A stretch of DNA of 10,567 nt, taken from contig MGFD01000005.1 of the NCBI GenBank assembly GCA_001791715.1, positions 375-10,941 on the forward strand, given 5' to 3'. A model generated the notes under the pieces. That model was not told the DNA's origin, searched no databases, and saw only the letters and a program-made list of their open reading frames with translations. This document shows positions 1 through 5,953 of this stretch, in pieces. Each line of letters starts with the position of its first letter. The first letter of the stretch is position 1. Origin of the DNA: Candidatus Uhrbacteria bacterium RIFOXYB2_FULL_45_11. GTDB lineage: Bacteria > Patescibacteriota > Patescibacteriia > UBA9934 > GWF2-40-263. Made by a program: the position numbers and the translations under genes.

Positions 1-599
1 AGGCCTTTGTTGTCGCGTGGGCGCGGACGCATCTTAAATTGCAATTCGCGCGAAATTTTCTGGACACGTTTTCTCCATTCGTCTTTTAGGCGGTCTGGGA
101 TTTCTATCAATCTGTCGTCCGAAGGAATCGAAATGCTATGTTCACGAAGAAACTCGATTTTGTCTTGACGCTCATAATAGACACCTTGTTCGCCGTAACT
201 GCGGCCATATTGGTGTGATTTTAGTTCAAACAACCATTCTTCTCTGAGTGCTACGGGAACATCATCGCCTTCGATGTGTCGTTTTTGCAAAAAAGCCTTT
301 TTGATTTTTACAATTTTACGACGTTCTTTCAGAAGCAAGATGTACCAGCGATACACGGACCAGAAGGCCCCAATGAGAATATGGAGACAAACCCATTGCG
401 CAATATCGTATGGATGTTCTTGGATGTAAGAGAGCGGGTTGATTCCATTTGAAAAGAACACAACCGACGCTGCACAAGCGAGCATGAGGGTCGCCCAGCC
501 TGCCCAGATTTTTTCTACACATGCGATGAGGAAAAAAGAAACAAGCGCAGTGGTGATCCAGAAGGAATACGTTCCAAATAGGAAAAATCCAAGTAACAT
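1..599 (-). CDS. Unrecognised membrane protein, 3' end cut by window edge
   Basis: I do not recognise this gene. The minus-strand frame from the ATG at 599 stays open to the window edge, giving 199 visible residues. The N-terminal ~90 residues are strongly hydrophobic and form about three membrane helices (roughly residues 2-27, 32-50 and 66-88), beginning MLLGFFLFGTYSFW. A short charged loop (ERRKIVKIKK, about residues 91-100) follows. The rest is a soluble, charged and probably cytoplasmic part rich in Glu, Arg and Lys (for example REEWLFELKS, then KDEWRKRVQK). The start is supported by GGAGG four bases upstream, the only strong Shine-Dalgarno in the window, and by a consensus-like promoter at 633-661. 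It lies downstream of rnj behind a terminator, so it is probably its own transcription unit. A shorter overlapping frame at 316-642 is less credible because its composition is unlike a real protein. Function unknown. Confidence 0.75.
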   Translation of the reverse strand, partial: MLLGFFLFGTYSFWITTALVSFFLIACVEKIWAGWATLMLACAASVVFFSNGINPLSYIQEHPYDIAQWVCLHILIGAFWSVYRWYILLLKERRKIVKIKKAFLQKRHIEGDDVPVALREEWLFELKSHQYGRSYGEQGVYYERQDKIEFLREHSISIPSDDRLIEIPDRLKDEWRKRVQKISRELQFKMRPRPRDNKG

Positions 600-632
600 G
601 ATGCCTCCGTTGGGGTGAAAAGAACTGCGCGT

Positions 633-661
633 TTCTTATCAAGGAAATGATGTTATGTCAA
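633..661 (-). promoter_or_regulatory. Sigma-70-type promoter for the 599 membrane protein gene
   Basis: On the minus strand, a perfect -35 hexamer TTGACA (661-656) is followed by exactly 17 bases and the -10-like hexamer TAAGAA (638-633). Transcription would begin near 626, giving a leader of about 27 bases that contains the GGAGG ribosome site. It sits directly behind the rnj terminator, as expected for a new transcription unit. The -10 is weak (TA at positions 1-2 and A at position 5 match), so the call rests mainly on the -35 and the spacing. Confidence 0.55.
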
Positions 662-664
662 GAC

Positions 665-692
665 AAAACCCACTCATTTCTGAGTGGGTTTT
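665..692 (-). terminator. Rho-independent terminator after rnj
   Basis: A perfect 12-bp inverted repeat has arms AAAACCCACTCA (665-676) and TGAGTGGGTTTT (681-692) around a four-base loop. On the minus strand it follows the rnj stop by about 40 bases and ends in four T. The sequence is symmetric, with A on one side and T on the other, so it could act in both directions, but no plus-strand gene enters it here. Confidence 0.8.
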
Positions 693-695
693 CGG

Positions 696-731
696 TCTTT
701 CTAGCATCTCCTGCCTCTCCAGCCTTTTTCG
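696..731. repeat. 9-nt pyrimidine-rich tandem repeat tract (4 units), rnj 3' flank
   Basis: Read on the plus strand, this stretch divides into four 9-base units: TCTTTCTAG, CATCTCCTG, CCTCTCCAG and CCTTTTTCG. It lies between the rnj stop codon and its terminator hairpin. The 22 bases at 704-725 match 8108-8129 in the uvrA leader at 19 positions by hand alignment, so these are copies of one repeat family. Function unknown. It would be in the 3' untranslated region of the rnj transcript. Confidence 0.6.
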
Positions 732-2585
732 TTAAACTTCAATAATGACTGGCAAAATCATTGGGCGGCGTTCTGTCTTTTTAAACAAGAACTTTCCGAC
801 TTCATCGCGAATTTGATCGCGGAGGTATTTTGGATCCAATTCTGAGCCAGGAGCTTTTTCTGTAACCAGTTTTTTGACTTCTTTGCGTGTTCCTTCAATG
901 AGTTCAATGTGATCTTTCATGAAGATAAATCCGCGCGAAACAATATCTGGGTTCCCAACGAGCTTCCCCGTATGTTTTTCAACCTGAACGATGACAACCA
1001 CCATTCCGTCTTCTGCCAATACTTGGCGATCGCGGAGCACAACTTGTGATACGTCTCCCACACCGAGTCCGTCAACAAAGACGTAATCGGTAGGGACTTT
1101 TTCATTGGTTAATTTTCCATGGTCTTTAGAAAATTCCATGATTTGTCCGTTATCCACCACGAAGACATTTTCTTCTTTCCAACCCATGGAGTACGCAACA
1201 GATGCGTTTTCACGGAGCAAGAAGTGGTTTCCTTCAATTGGGACGTAATATTTTGGTTTGAAGAGAGCAAGCATGAGCTTGATATCTTCTTTTTTGGCGT
1301 GACCTCCGGCATGAACATCCATCATCTTGTAGTTAATCACTTTGCATCCTTTGCGATACAACGTATCCATGAGACGCTGAACGGAGTTTTCGTTTCCTGG
1401 AATGACAGAGCTTGAGAAAATCACCGTATCAGATTTACGAATCTTGATGACGCGATGTTCGTTGTTTGCAATGCGGTTGAGCGCAGCTTTTTTCTCTCCC
1501 TGTGCGCCGGTACAGATAAGCACGAGCTTATTGTCTGCATAGGCATCCATTTGTTCTGGTTTGATGAGGGTAGACGCTTGGCATTTGATAAAACCAAGTT
1601 CTTTTGCAATCTCAATGTTTGTTTTCATGGAGTAGCCATCGATTGCTACTTTCTTTCCGAGCGACTCTGAGATTTCGATAATCTGTTTTACGCGCGCAAG
1701 AAGGGAAGCGAACGTTCCAATAATGATGCGTCCTTGTGCTTTTTCAATGACTGTACGCAATTCGTCTTCAATCACTTTTTCTGAGATCTGATGACCTGGA
1801 ACGTTTGCATTTGTAGAGTCTCCCATCAAACAAAGCACGCCTTTCTTTCCGATCGCGGCGATCGTTTGAAAGTCTGCGTGTTCAGTCCCTGCAGGATGGA
1901 AGTCAAACTTCCAGTCGCCGGTGTGACAGACGGTTCCAACAGGTGTATCAATGACGATTCCGACAGAGTCTGGAATGTTGTGATTGATATGGAAGAAGGA
2001 AACGGTAAACGCTCCGAGTTTCAAGATGTCTGTGTTTTTTGTGACTTTCAAGTTAAGCGGGCGTGTGTGAAAATCTTCTTGGCGACGCTTAATGATTCCG
2101 GCACTCATTGGGAGTGCGTAAATCGGTGGGTTTCCAATGTTTGGAACGGTGTGCGGAATCGCTCCGATGTGGTCATAGTGACCGTGGGTGATGATCACGC
2201 CACGAACATTTTTTTCTTTGCCTTTTAAATACGTCATGTTTGGAATGATGTAATCCACCCCTGGCATGTTTTCTTCTGGAAATTGAAGTCCCATGTCTAC
2301 AATAACGATGTCGTCTTTGTATTCAAGGAGTGTACAGTTGCGTCCGACTTCTTCACATCCACCAAGCACCATAATACGAAGCTTGTCTCCGCTTGATGTG
2401 GAATAGGTTTTCACGGAACTGACTTGTTGTGGAGTTTCTACAAAGCGTTTTGGCTGTGCGCGAAAAACGCGACCGCGGAATTTATTGTCTCCTGGCTTGT
2501 TGTTTCCTGGTTTTGGAGCAGGAGGTTTTGAGTTTGTTTGTACCATATATCTGTTATTAAGAAGTCGTTGAGTCGTTAAATTCAT
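732..2585 (-). CDS. rnj: Ribonuclease J (metallo-beta-lactamase/beta-CASP RNase)
   Basis: RNase J is a zinc-dependent exo- and endoribonuclease that matures and degrades RNA in the cytoplasm of many bacteria lacking RNase E. The 617-residue protein carries the family signatures in order. These are GGCEEVGRNC (75-84), the metal-binding HGHYDH (134-139), HTGDWKFD (221-228), GDSTN (255-259), the beta-CASP region with TFASLLARV (291-299), CTGAQGE (358-364) and HAGGHAKKED (425-434). The conserved C-terminal RRPMILPVIIEV (606-617) closes the protein. Residues 1-68 are an extra basic, Pro/Asn/Lys-rich and probably disordered extension before the catalytic core at KLRIMVLGG. The start is uncertain. 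ATG 2585 gives the longest protein, but neither it nor the in-frame ATG at residue 14 (MVQTNSK) has a Shine-Dalgarno. It is followed by a repeat tract and a strong terminator. Family assignment is very secure. Confidence 0.96.
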   Translation of the reverse strand: MNLTTQRLLNNRYMVQTNSKPPAPKPGNNKPGDNKFRGRVFRAQPKRFVETPQQVSSVKTYSTSSGDKLRIMVLGGCEEVGRNCTLLEYKDDIVIVDMGLQFPEENMPGVDYIIPNMTYLKGKEKNVRGVIITHGHYDHIGAIPHTVPNIGNPPIYALPMSAGIIKRRQEDFHTRPLNLKVTKNTDILKLGAFTVSFFHINHNIPDSVGIVIDTPVGTVCHTGDWKFDFHPAGTEHADFQTIAAIGKKGVLCLMGDSTNANVPGHQISEKVIEDELRTVIEKAQGRIIIGTFASLLARVKQIIEISESLGKKVAIDGYSMKTNIEIAKELGFIKCQASTLIKPEQMDAYADNKLVLICTGAQGEKKAALNRIANNEHRVIKIRKSDTVIFSSSVIPGNENSVQRLMDTLYRKGCKVINYKMMDVHAGGHAKKEDIKLMLALFKPKYYVPIEGNHFLLRENASVAYSMGWKEENVFVVDNGQIMEFSKDHGKLTNEKVPTDYVFVDGLGVGDVSQVVLRDRQVLAEDGMVVVIVQVEKHTGKLVGNPDIVSRGFIFMKDHIELIEGTRKEVKKLVTEKAPGSELDPKYLRDQIRDEVGKFLFKKTERRPMILPVIIEV

Positions 2586-2598
2586 CCGTTGAGGAAAC

Positions 2599-2612
2599 CT
2601 GTTTGAAAACAG
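2599..2612. other. Small inverted repeat just upstream of rnj start
   Basis: CTGTTT and AAACAG are separated by two bases, 14 to 27 bases upstream of the rnj ATG at 2585. On the minus strand this would be a short hairpin or a palindromic protein site in the rnj 5' leader. It is short and AT-rich, so chance occurrence is quite possible. No convincing -35/-10 pair for rnj was found in this leader. Confidence 0.25.
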
Positions 2613-2669
2613 AATGATCCCTTAACAGAACAACCTATCGACTCAGCGACATTTGTTTTTTGGTGTTAG

Positions 2670-2716
2670 TGATCAAAAAATACAAAAACAAAAAGAAGGT
2701 TTTTGATCAAAAAATA
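2670..2716. repeat. Direct repeat TGATCAAAAAATA, two copies
   Basis: The 13-mer TGATCAAAAAATA occurs at 2670-2682 and again at 2704-2716, 34 bases apart from start to start. The second copy is extended on its left by a T run, so TTTTTGATCAAAAA there is a palindrome. Both lie 85-130 bases upstream of the rnj start in otherwise A/T-rich non-coding DNA. They could be paired regulator sites for rnj, but low complexity makes this weak. Confidence 0.35.
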
Positions 2717-2767
2717 TTCAATTGTAAAAGAACGGTTCTCCTCTTGTTATTTTTTTTACACGACGCA

Positions 2768-2824
2768 CATGCGAACTTTTTGAGATGACCTCATGAAATG
2801 AGAACATCCGGAAAATGTCGCATG
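2768..2824. other. Long imperfect hairpin between tRNA-Leu and rnj
   Basis: The outer arms CATGCGA (2768-2774) and TCGCATG (2818-2824) are perfectly complementary. Moving inward, TTTT (2777-2780) pairs with AAAA (2812-2815), with a T-G pair next to it. GATG (2784-2787) then pairs with CATC (2805-2808), and CTCAT (2790-2794) with ATGAG (2798-2802), closing a three-base loop. The helices are separated by symmetric two-by-two internal loops. There is no T tract after it on either strand, so it is not a standard terminator. It is the main content of the 305-base stretch 2586-2890, where I see no gene. Confidence 0.45.
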
Positions 2825-2890
2825 CAGACGTTGTCTCTATTGTACCGTGTTTCGTTTTGACCGACCACTCATCAAAAGACCAAGTTTTTG

Positions 2891-2977
2891 TGGTGCAGGT
2901 GGAGAGACTCGAACTCTCAAGCCCGTGAAGGCATAGGCTTCTGAGACCTACGCGTATACCAATTCCGCCACACCTGC
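2891..2977 (-). tRNA. tRNA-Leu, anticodon CAG
   Basis: The minus strand folds as a class II tRNA. The acceptor strands GCAGGTG and CACCTGC pair over 7 bp, followed by discriminator A and an encoded CCA. The D arm starts GCGGAATTGG. The anticodon stem TAGGT/GCCTA encloses the loop CTCAGAA, with anticodon CAG at 2943-2941. A long variable arm of about 15 bases follows, then the T arm GAGAG-TTCGAGT-CTCTC. The long variable arm and the CAG anticodon identify leucine (reads CUG). It lies 32 bases after the end of the oligopeptide-binding gene on the same strand and may be cut from a shared transcript. No separate promoter was clear. Confidence 0.96.
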
Positions 2978-2981
2978 ACGA

Positions 2982-3004
2982 GGGGAAGTCAATTGTGACT
3001 CCCC
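2982..3004. other. Hairpin between substrate-binding gene stop and tRNA-Leu
   Basis: GGGG-(A)-AGTCA (2982-2991) pairs with TGACT-CCCC (2996-3004) around a four-base loop, with one bulged A. It begins 4 bases after the stop codon of the upstream gene and ends 4 bases before the mature tRNA 5' end. No T run follows on the minus strand. It is therefore either a weak or atypical terminator, or a processing or 3'-protecting element in a gene-tRNA transcript. Confidence 0.5.
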
Positions 3005-3008
3005 GGGA

Positions 3009-4697
3009 TTACTTCAATGTTTGTTTTGTCTTGATGTACCAATCTGTAATGTTTGCAAAACGATCTGATGGAATGCGTAATTGAGATGGGGGATTCAAAT
3101 GAATCTTTTTTGGCTCGGCAAACGCGTACATGGATTGATAAAGAAAAACAGCTGGGACTTCTTTTACCAGAAGTGACTGAAATTGTCGAGTGAGCGTGTC
3201 TTTGTCAGCTTGTGTTTTTGCCGCGCGTGCGTCTACCAGAAGTTTGTCTATCGCTGTGTTTTGGTAATGAACAACATTGAATCCACCTTTCCCGATTTGG
3301 GAAGAATGCCAAAAGAAATAGGGGTCTGGGTTTGTTGCACCGTAATTTGCTGTAAGCAATAATTCAAAATCTTGCGTTGCGATCACCTCATTCATGAGTT
3401 GATTTGCATCAACGGTTTTTATGGTGATTCCGATTCCAAGAAGGTCAAGTTCATTTTTGATTTCTTCTGCAACACGAAGAAATTCTTCACTTGAAACGGT
3501 TGTAAGGGTAAATGTAAGATCTGGAATTTCTGGTGTTTCTGCATCTGATTCTTTTTTTGCAGGGGCTTTGTTTGAAACCTTACGTAATGTTGCACCAACC
3601 GGTTTTTGGAAACCTGCGGCGTCTAATGCAGATGCTGCCGCAGCCGGTTCAAACGCGATTCCTGCGAATGTGGGATCAAAGGCAGAAGAACCAGAGAAAA
3701 TAGGTCCATTCAAAACCGTTGCGTGAGTACCGAGCGTTTCTGAAACGATTTTGTTCTTGTCTATTGCTTGGGCAATCGCAAGACGAATGGTTGAGTTTTT
3801 GAGAAGGGTGTTTTGTTGGTTGAAAAAGAGGGCGGTTCCACGCGGGATTGGGGAGTATGAAAGATCGACCCCATGATTATTTTCAACAACTCCTCGATGC
3901 TCAAATGCAATGTATCCGACACCCTCTACGTTTTTATTGGTGAGAGCTTGTGTGGCGGATTGTTCGTCTGAATAAAATTTGAAAATAATTCTCTCTATTT
4001 TTGGTTCCGTTCCGTAATAATGTGTGTTGCGTTTGAGCGTGTAAGAACGAATCGACCCTTTTTTGTCTTTGGTGAATTCTTGAAACGCATACGGTCCGCT
4101 TCCGATTGGTTGGAGGTTGAGCGAAGCAAGCGGAACGTTTTGTGCCAAAATATCAGACCAAAGGTTTTCTGGGAGAATTCCAATGGTCAGTTTGTTTGTA
4201 AATAAAAGATCTGCTTCTTTTAAGGTAAAGAGAACGGTTTGATCATCTACTTGTTCAACTTTTATCTGACGAAAATCCCCAGATAACGGGCTTCTGTAGT
4301 TGGGGTCTTGTAAAGCGGAATAGGTAAAAACAACGTCTCGTGCTTGCACACGTTCGCCGTCAGAGAATTTTGCGTTTTGTTTGATGCGGATTGTGTAACT
4401 CAACTGATCCTCACTCAAGACGACCGAATCGGCAAGATCATTGATGTATCCTTTTTCCGAATCCCACTTAATAAGTCCAGAATAAATCAAGGAAGCTAAA
4501 TCTGCATCCGCATCATTTGTGGATGCGTAGAGGGGATTGATCAATCTTGGTGTTCCAATGAGAGCTTCTGTGTTTTCTCCGCCAATAGCCGGGAGTTCAA
4601 TGCGATGTGCCAAAATATAAACTCCCGCAAGAAACACAACAGAAAGAACAACAAGAAGAAGAGACCCTGCAAACAGTTTTTTTTCTGGAATCGTCAT
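3009..4697 (-). CDS. Extracellular oligopeptide-binding-like protein (SBP family 5), membrane-anchored
   Basis: This resembles the OppA/DppA solute-binding family (SBP_bac_5), which captures peptides outside the cell for an ABC importer. The 562 residues begin with a hydrophobic anchor (about 8-30). The family-like entry GTPRLINPLYAST (48-60) and LIYSGLIKWD (70-79) follow. Then come FSDGERVQARDVVFTY (111-126), PIGSGPYAF near residue 197 and, near the C-terminus, TNPDPYFFWHSS. There is no lipobox and I see no cysteine, so it is probably tethered by the N-terminal helix. No permease or ATPase gene is adjacent. The start is a problem. The frame is open upstream to 4850 and encodes KFPTWKQWEQLPSV just before M1, which resembles the N-terminus of relatives I recall, yet there is no ATG, GTG or TTG in it. 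ATG 4697 is the first standard start and lacks a Shine-Dalgarno. Function assignment good, start uncertain. Confidence 0.88.
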   Translation of the reverse strand: MTIPEKKLFAGSLLLVVLSVVFLAGVYILAHRIELPAIGGENTEALIGTPRLINPLYASTNDADADLASLIYSGLIKWDSEKGYINDLADSVVLSEDQLSYTIRIKQNAKFSDGERVQARDVVFTYSALQDPNYRSPLSGDFRQIKVEQVDDQTVLFTLKEADLLFTNKLTIGILPENLWSDILAQNVPLASLNLQPIGSGPYAFQEFTKDKKGSIRSYTLKRNTHYYGTEPKIERIIFKFYSDEQSATQALTNKNVEGVGYIAFEHRGVVENNHGVDLSYSPIPRGTALFFNQQNTLLKNSTIRLAIAQAIDKNKIVSETLGTHATVLNGPIFSGSSAFDPTFAGIAFEPAAAASALDAAGFQKPVGATLRKVSNKAPAKKESDAETPEIPDLTFTLTTVSSEEFLRVAEEIKNELDLLGIGITIKTVDANQLMNEVIATQDFELLLTANYGATNPDPYFFWHSSQIGKGGFNVVHYQNTAIDKLLVDARAAKTQADKDTLTRQFQSLLVKEVPAVFLYQSMYAFAEPKKIHLNPPSQLRIPSDRFANITDWYIKTKQTLK

Positions 4698-4756
4698 GAC
4701 GCTTGGGAGCTGTTCCCATTGTTTCCACGTTGGAAATTTACGAGGTTTTGTGACGG

Positions 4757-4785
4757 AAAGAACCTGGCGAAGGGCCAGGTTCTTT
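4757..4785 (-). terminator. Strong hairpin, probable secG terminator
   Basis: A perfect 12-bp stem has arms AAAGAACCTGGC (4757-4768) and GCCAGGTTCTTT (4774-4785) around a five-base loop. On the minus strand it lies about 85 bases after the secG stop and ends in TTCTTT followed by CC, so the U tract is short. It probably ends or attenuates the secG transcript. It also lies inside the start-less open frame upstream of the substrate-binding protein gene, which argues against translation through it. Confidence 0.6.
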
Positions 4786-4868
4786 GTTGGATGTGCTTCC
4801 GGATTCTTTGAGGATTTAAAAAAACGGGTAAACGTAAAGATGTTGCGGAATTAAGAATGAATCCGCCT

Positions 4869-5090
4869 TTACAAAAGGATGCCGGCAAGAGATGCGCCAA
4901 AAAAGAGAATGGCGATCAAAATGGTGATTTGAAACAGTTTTTTTTCTGCTCCACGTTTTGTGCGGTAGACGTTTCCGCCTCCGCCAAACGCAGCTCCGAT
5001 TCCGGATCCGCGTGATTGCAATAAAATAGAGACAATAAGGAGAACAGCGAGGACGACCTGTGTAATTTTGAGAATCAATGAGATGTTCAT
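4869..5090 (-). CDS. secG: Preprotein translocase subunit SecG
   Basis: SecG is the small accessory subunit of the SecYEG channel in the inner membrane and helps SecA-driven protein export. The 73-residue protein has two membrane helices (about 3-23 and 51-72). Between them is the signature LLQSRGSGIGAAFGGGG (23-39) followed by NVYRTKRGAEK (40-50), typical of SecG. Length is normal for a short bacterial SecG. The ATG at 5090 has no Shine-Dalgarno. A good promoter at 5100-5128 would start transcription within a few bases of this ATG, so the message may be leaderless. It is transcribed away from the neighbouring DsbA-like gene. Confidence 0.95.
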   Translation of the reverse strand: MNISLILKITQVVLAVLLIVSILLQSRGSGIGAAFGGGGNVYRTKRGAEKKLFQITILIAILFFGASLAGILL

Positions 5091-5099
5091 AGCACAAGC

Positions 5100-5128
5100 A
5101 GTTTATCAAAATGAAGCCCAATCGTCAA
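5100..5128 (-). promoter_or_regulatory. Promoter of secG
   Basis: On the minus strand, TTGACG (5128-5123) is followed by 17 bases and TAAACT (5105-5100), a near-consensus -35/-10 pair. The -10 ends only 9 bases before the secG ATG at 5090. The expected transcription start is therefore at or within a few bases of the start codon, which implies a leaderless or very short-leader message. Confidence 0.6.
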
Positions 5129-5161
5129 CCGTTCGTAGGTTTTTCAACCATTTTTATCTCA

Positions 5162-5178
5162 CATAGAATGATTCTATG
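5162..5178. promoter_or_regulatory. 17-bp palindrome next to the -10 of the DsbA-like/pilin operon, candidate operator
   Basis: CATAGAA (5162-5168) and TTCTATG (5172-5178) are perfect inverted 7-mers around the three bases TGA. The palindrome occupies the spacer of the plus-strand promoter and overlaps the TG of its extended -10. It also lies between the two divergent promoters. The position suits a dimeric repressor or activator site for the plus-strand operon. No regulator gene is in the window. Confidence 0.4.
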
Positions 5179-5185
5179 ATATACT
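5177..5185 (+). promoter_or_regulatory. Extended -10 promoter of the DsbA-like/pilin operon
   Basis: TGATATACT gives a -10 TATACT (5180-5185) with the TG extension one base upstream (5177-5178). No good -35 is visible at 16-18 bases, as is common for extended -10 promoters. Transcription would start near 5192, leaving a leader of about 16 pyrimidine-rich bases before the ATG at 5208. Confidence 0.5.
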
Positions 5186-5207
5186 TTCTGTATTCATTTG
5201 TCTTTTT

Positions 5208-5942
5208 ATGCAAGAAGAAACGTCCATTCATAAGAAACGTAGTTGGATTGGAACGATTGTCACGCTCGTGATTCTTTTTTTACTCGGTTTATTTGTCTGG
5301 CGCGTTGTTTTTTTTACAACGCAAATCAGAAGTGGAAAACTGAATTTGTCTGATCTAAATTTTTCGCAAACCGTTTCAACCATTTCAAAACTCGCATCAG
5401 AGCCGACAAAAGATGAAGCGTTTGATGTGGTTCTAAAGAATCGACCCATGCTCGGAAACGCAAGTGCGCCCATAACGATTGTTGAGTTTGCAGATTTTGG
5501 GTGTCCATTTTCTCGCACATCAAGTTTTGTCATGCGTTCACTTGCCACGAAATATCCAAACCAATTTCAGTATATCTACAGAGATTTTCCTTTGATCGAA
5601 TTACATCCACTTGCACAAAAGGCGTCTGAGGCGGCCGCATGTGCAAATGAACAAGGAAAGTTTTGGGAATATCATGACAAATTGTATCAAAATCAAGACG
5701 CTCTTGAAGACAGCTCTTTTGAACAGTTTGCGTATCAATTGAATTTAGATACAGGACGTTTCAAACAATGTTTTTCAACAAACAGGTACACAAAACAAGT
5801 TGAACAAGATTATCAAGACGGTTTAGCTGCCGGTGTACGTGGAACTCCAACGTTTTTTATAAACGGGAATCGTATTCCTGGATCTATTCCACAAGATGTT
5901 CTTGAAAATGTGATTGTTTCCGTGGGAGCACAGAACAAATAA
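5208..5942 (+). CDS. Membrane-tethered DsbA-like thioredoxin-fold protein with CPFS active site
   Basis: This belongs to the DsbA-like (thioredoxin_4) family of extracytoplasmic thiol-disulfide oxidoreductases. The 244 residues have a short basic cytoplasmic start (1-14), one membrane helix (about 14-36), a linker, and a thioredoxin-fold domain from about residue 72. That domain opens MLGNASAPITIVEFADFGCP. The active-site position reads C99-P-F-S102, so the second cysteine of CxxC is serine. Two further cysteines lie in the helical part: C145 in AAACANEQGKFWEYHD, a typical DsbA/BdbD-family motif, and C188. The cis-proline loop is G212-T-P-T-F-F. The monothiol site suggests an isomerase- or reductase-like role, or loss of oxidase activity. 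This is inference. The start ATG lacks a Shine-Dalgarno and follows the pyrimidine stretch TGTCTTTTT. It is the first gene of an apparent operon, 11 bases before a 41-cysteine protein. Confidence 0.9.
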   Translation: MQEETSIHKKRSWIGTIVTLVILFLLGLFVWRVVFFTTQIRSGKLNLSDLNFSQTVSTISKLASEPTKDEAFDVVLKNRPMLGNASAPITIVEFADFGCPFSRTSSFVMRSLATKYPNQFQYIYRDFPLIELHPLAQKASEAAACANEQGKFWEYHDKLYQNQDALEDSSFEQFAYQLNLDTGRFKQCFSTNRYTKQVEQDYQDGLAAGVRGTPTFFINGNRIPGSIPQDVLENVIVSVGAQNK

Positions 5943-5953
5943 TTCGCGAGAGT

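Noticed and set aside
316..642. 108-residue open frame on the minus strand overlapping the left-edge membrane gene
   Set aside because: Its composition (many His, Cys, Trp, Arg) is not protein-like. The overlapping frame from 599 is longer, has coherent membrane helices, a strong Shine-Dalgarno and a promoter.
1791..2228. 145-residue plus-strand open frame antisense to rnj
   Set aside because: It is a shadow of a highly conserved gene, with Cys/Arg/Val-rich composition, no ribosome site and no recognisable domain.
2600..2760. Promoter hexamers for rnj in the A/T-rich leader
   Set aside because: Several TTGATC-like and TTTACA-like sequences exist, but none has a good -10 at 16-18 bases, so none could be preferred.
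2723..2760. TGTAAAA/TTTTACA inverted repeat with a following T run as a terminator
   Set aside because: The arms are all A/T with a loop of more than 20 bases, and no gene on the plus strand would end there.
3421..3726. 101-residue plus-strand open frame antisense to the substrate-binding protein gene
   Set aside because: Its Ala/Ser/Arg composition mirrors the opposite strand, and it has no start signals and no family features.
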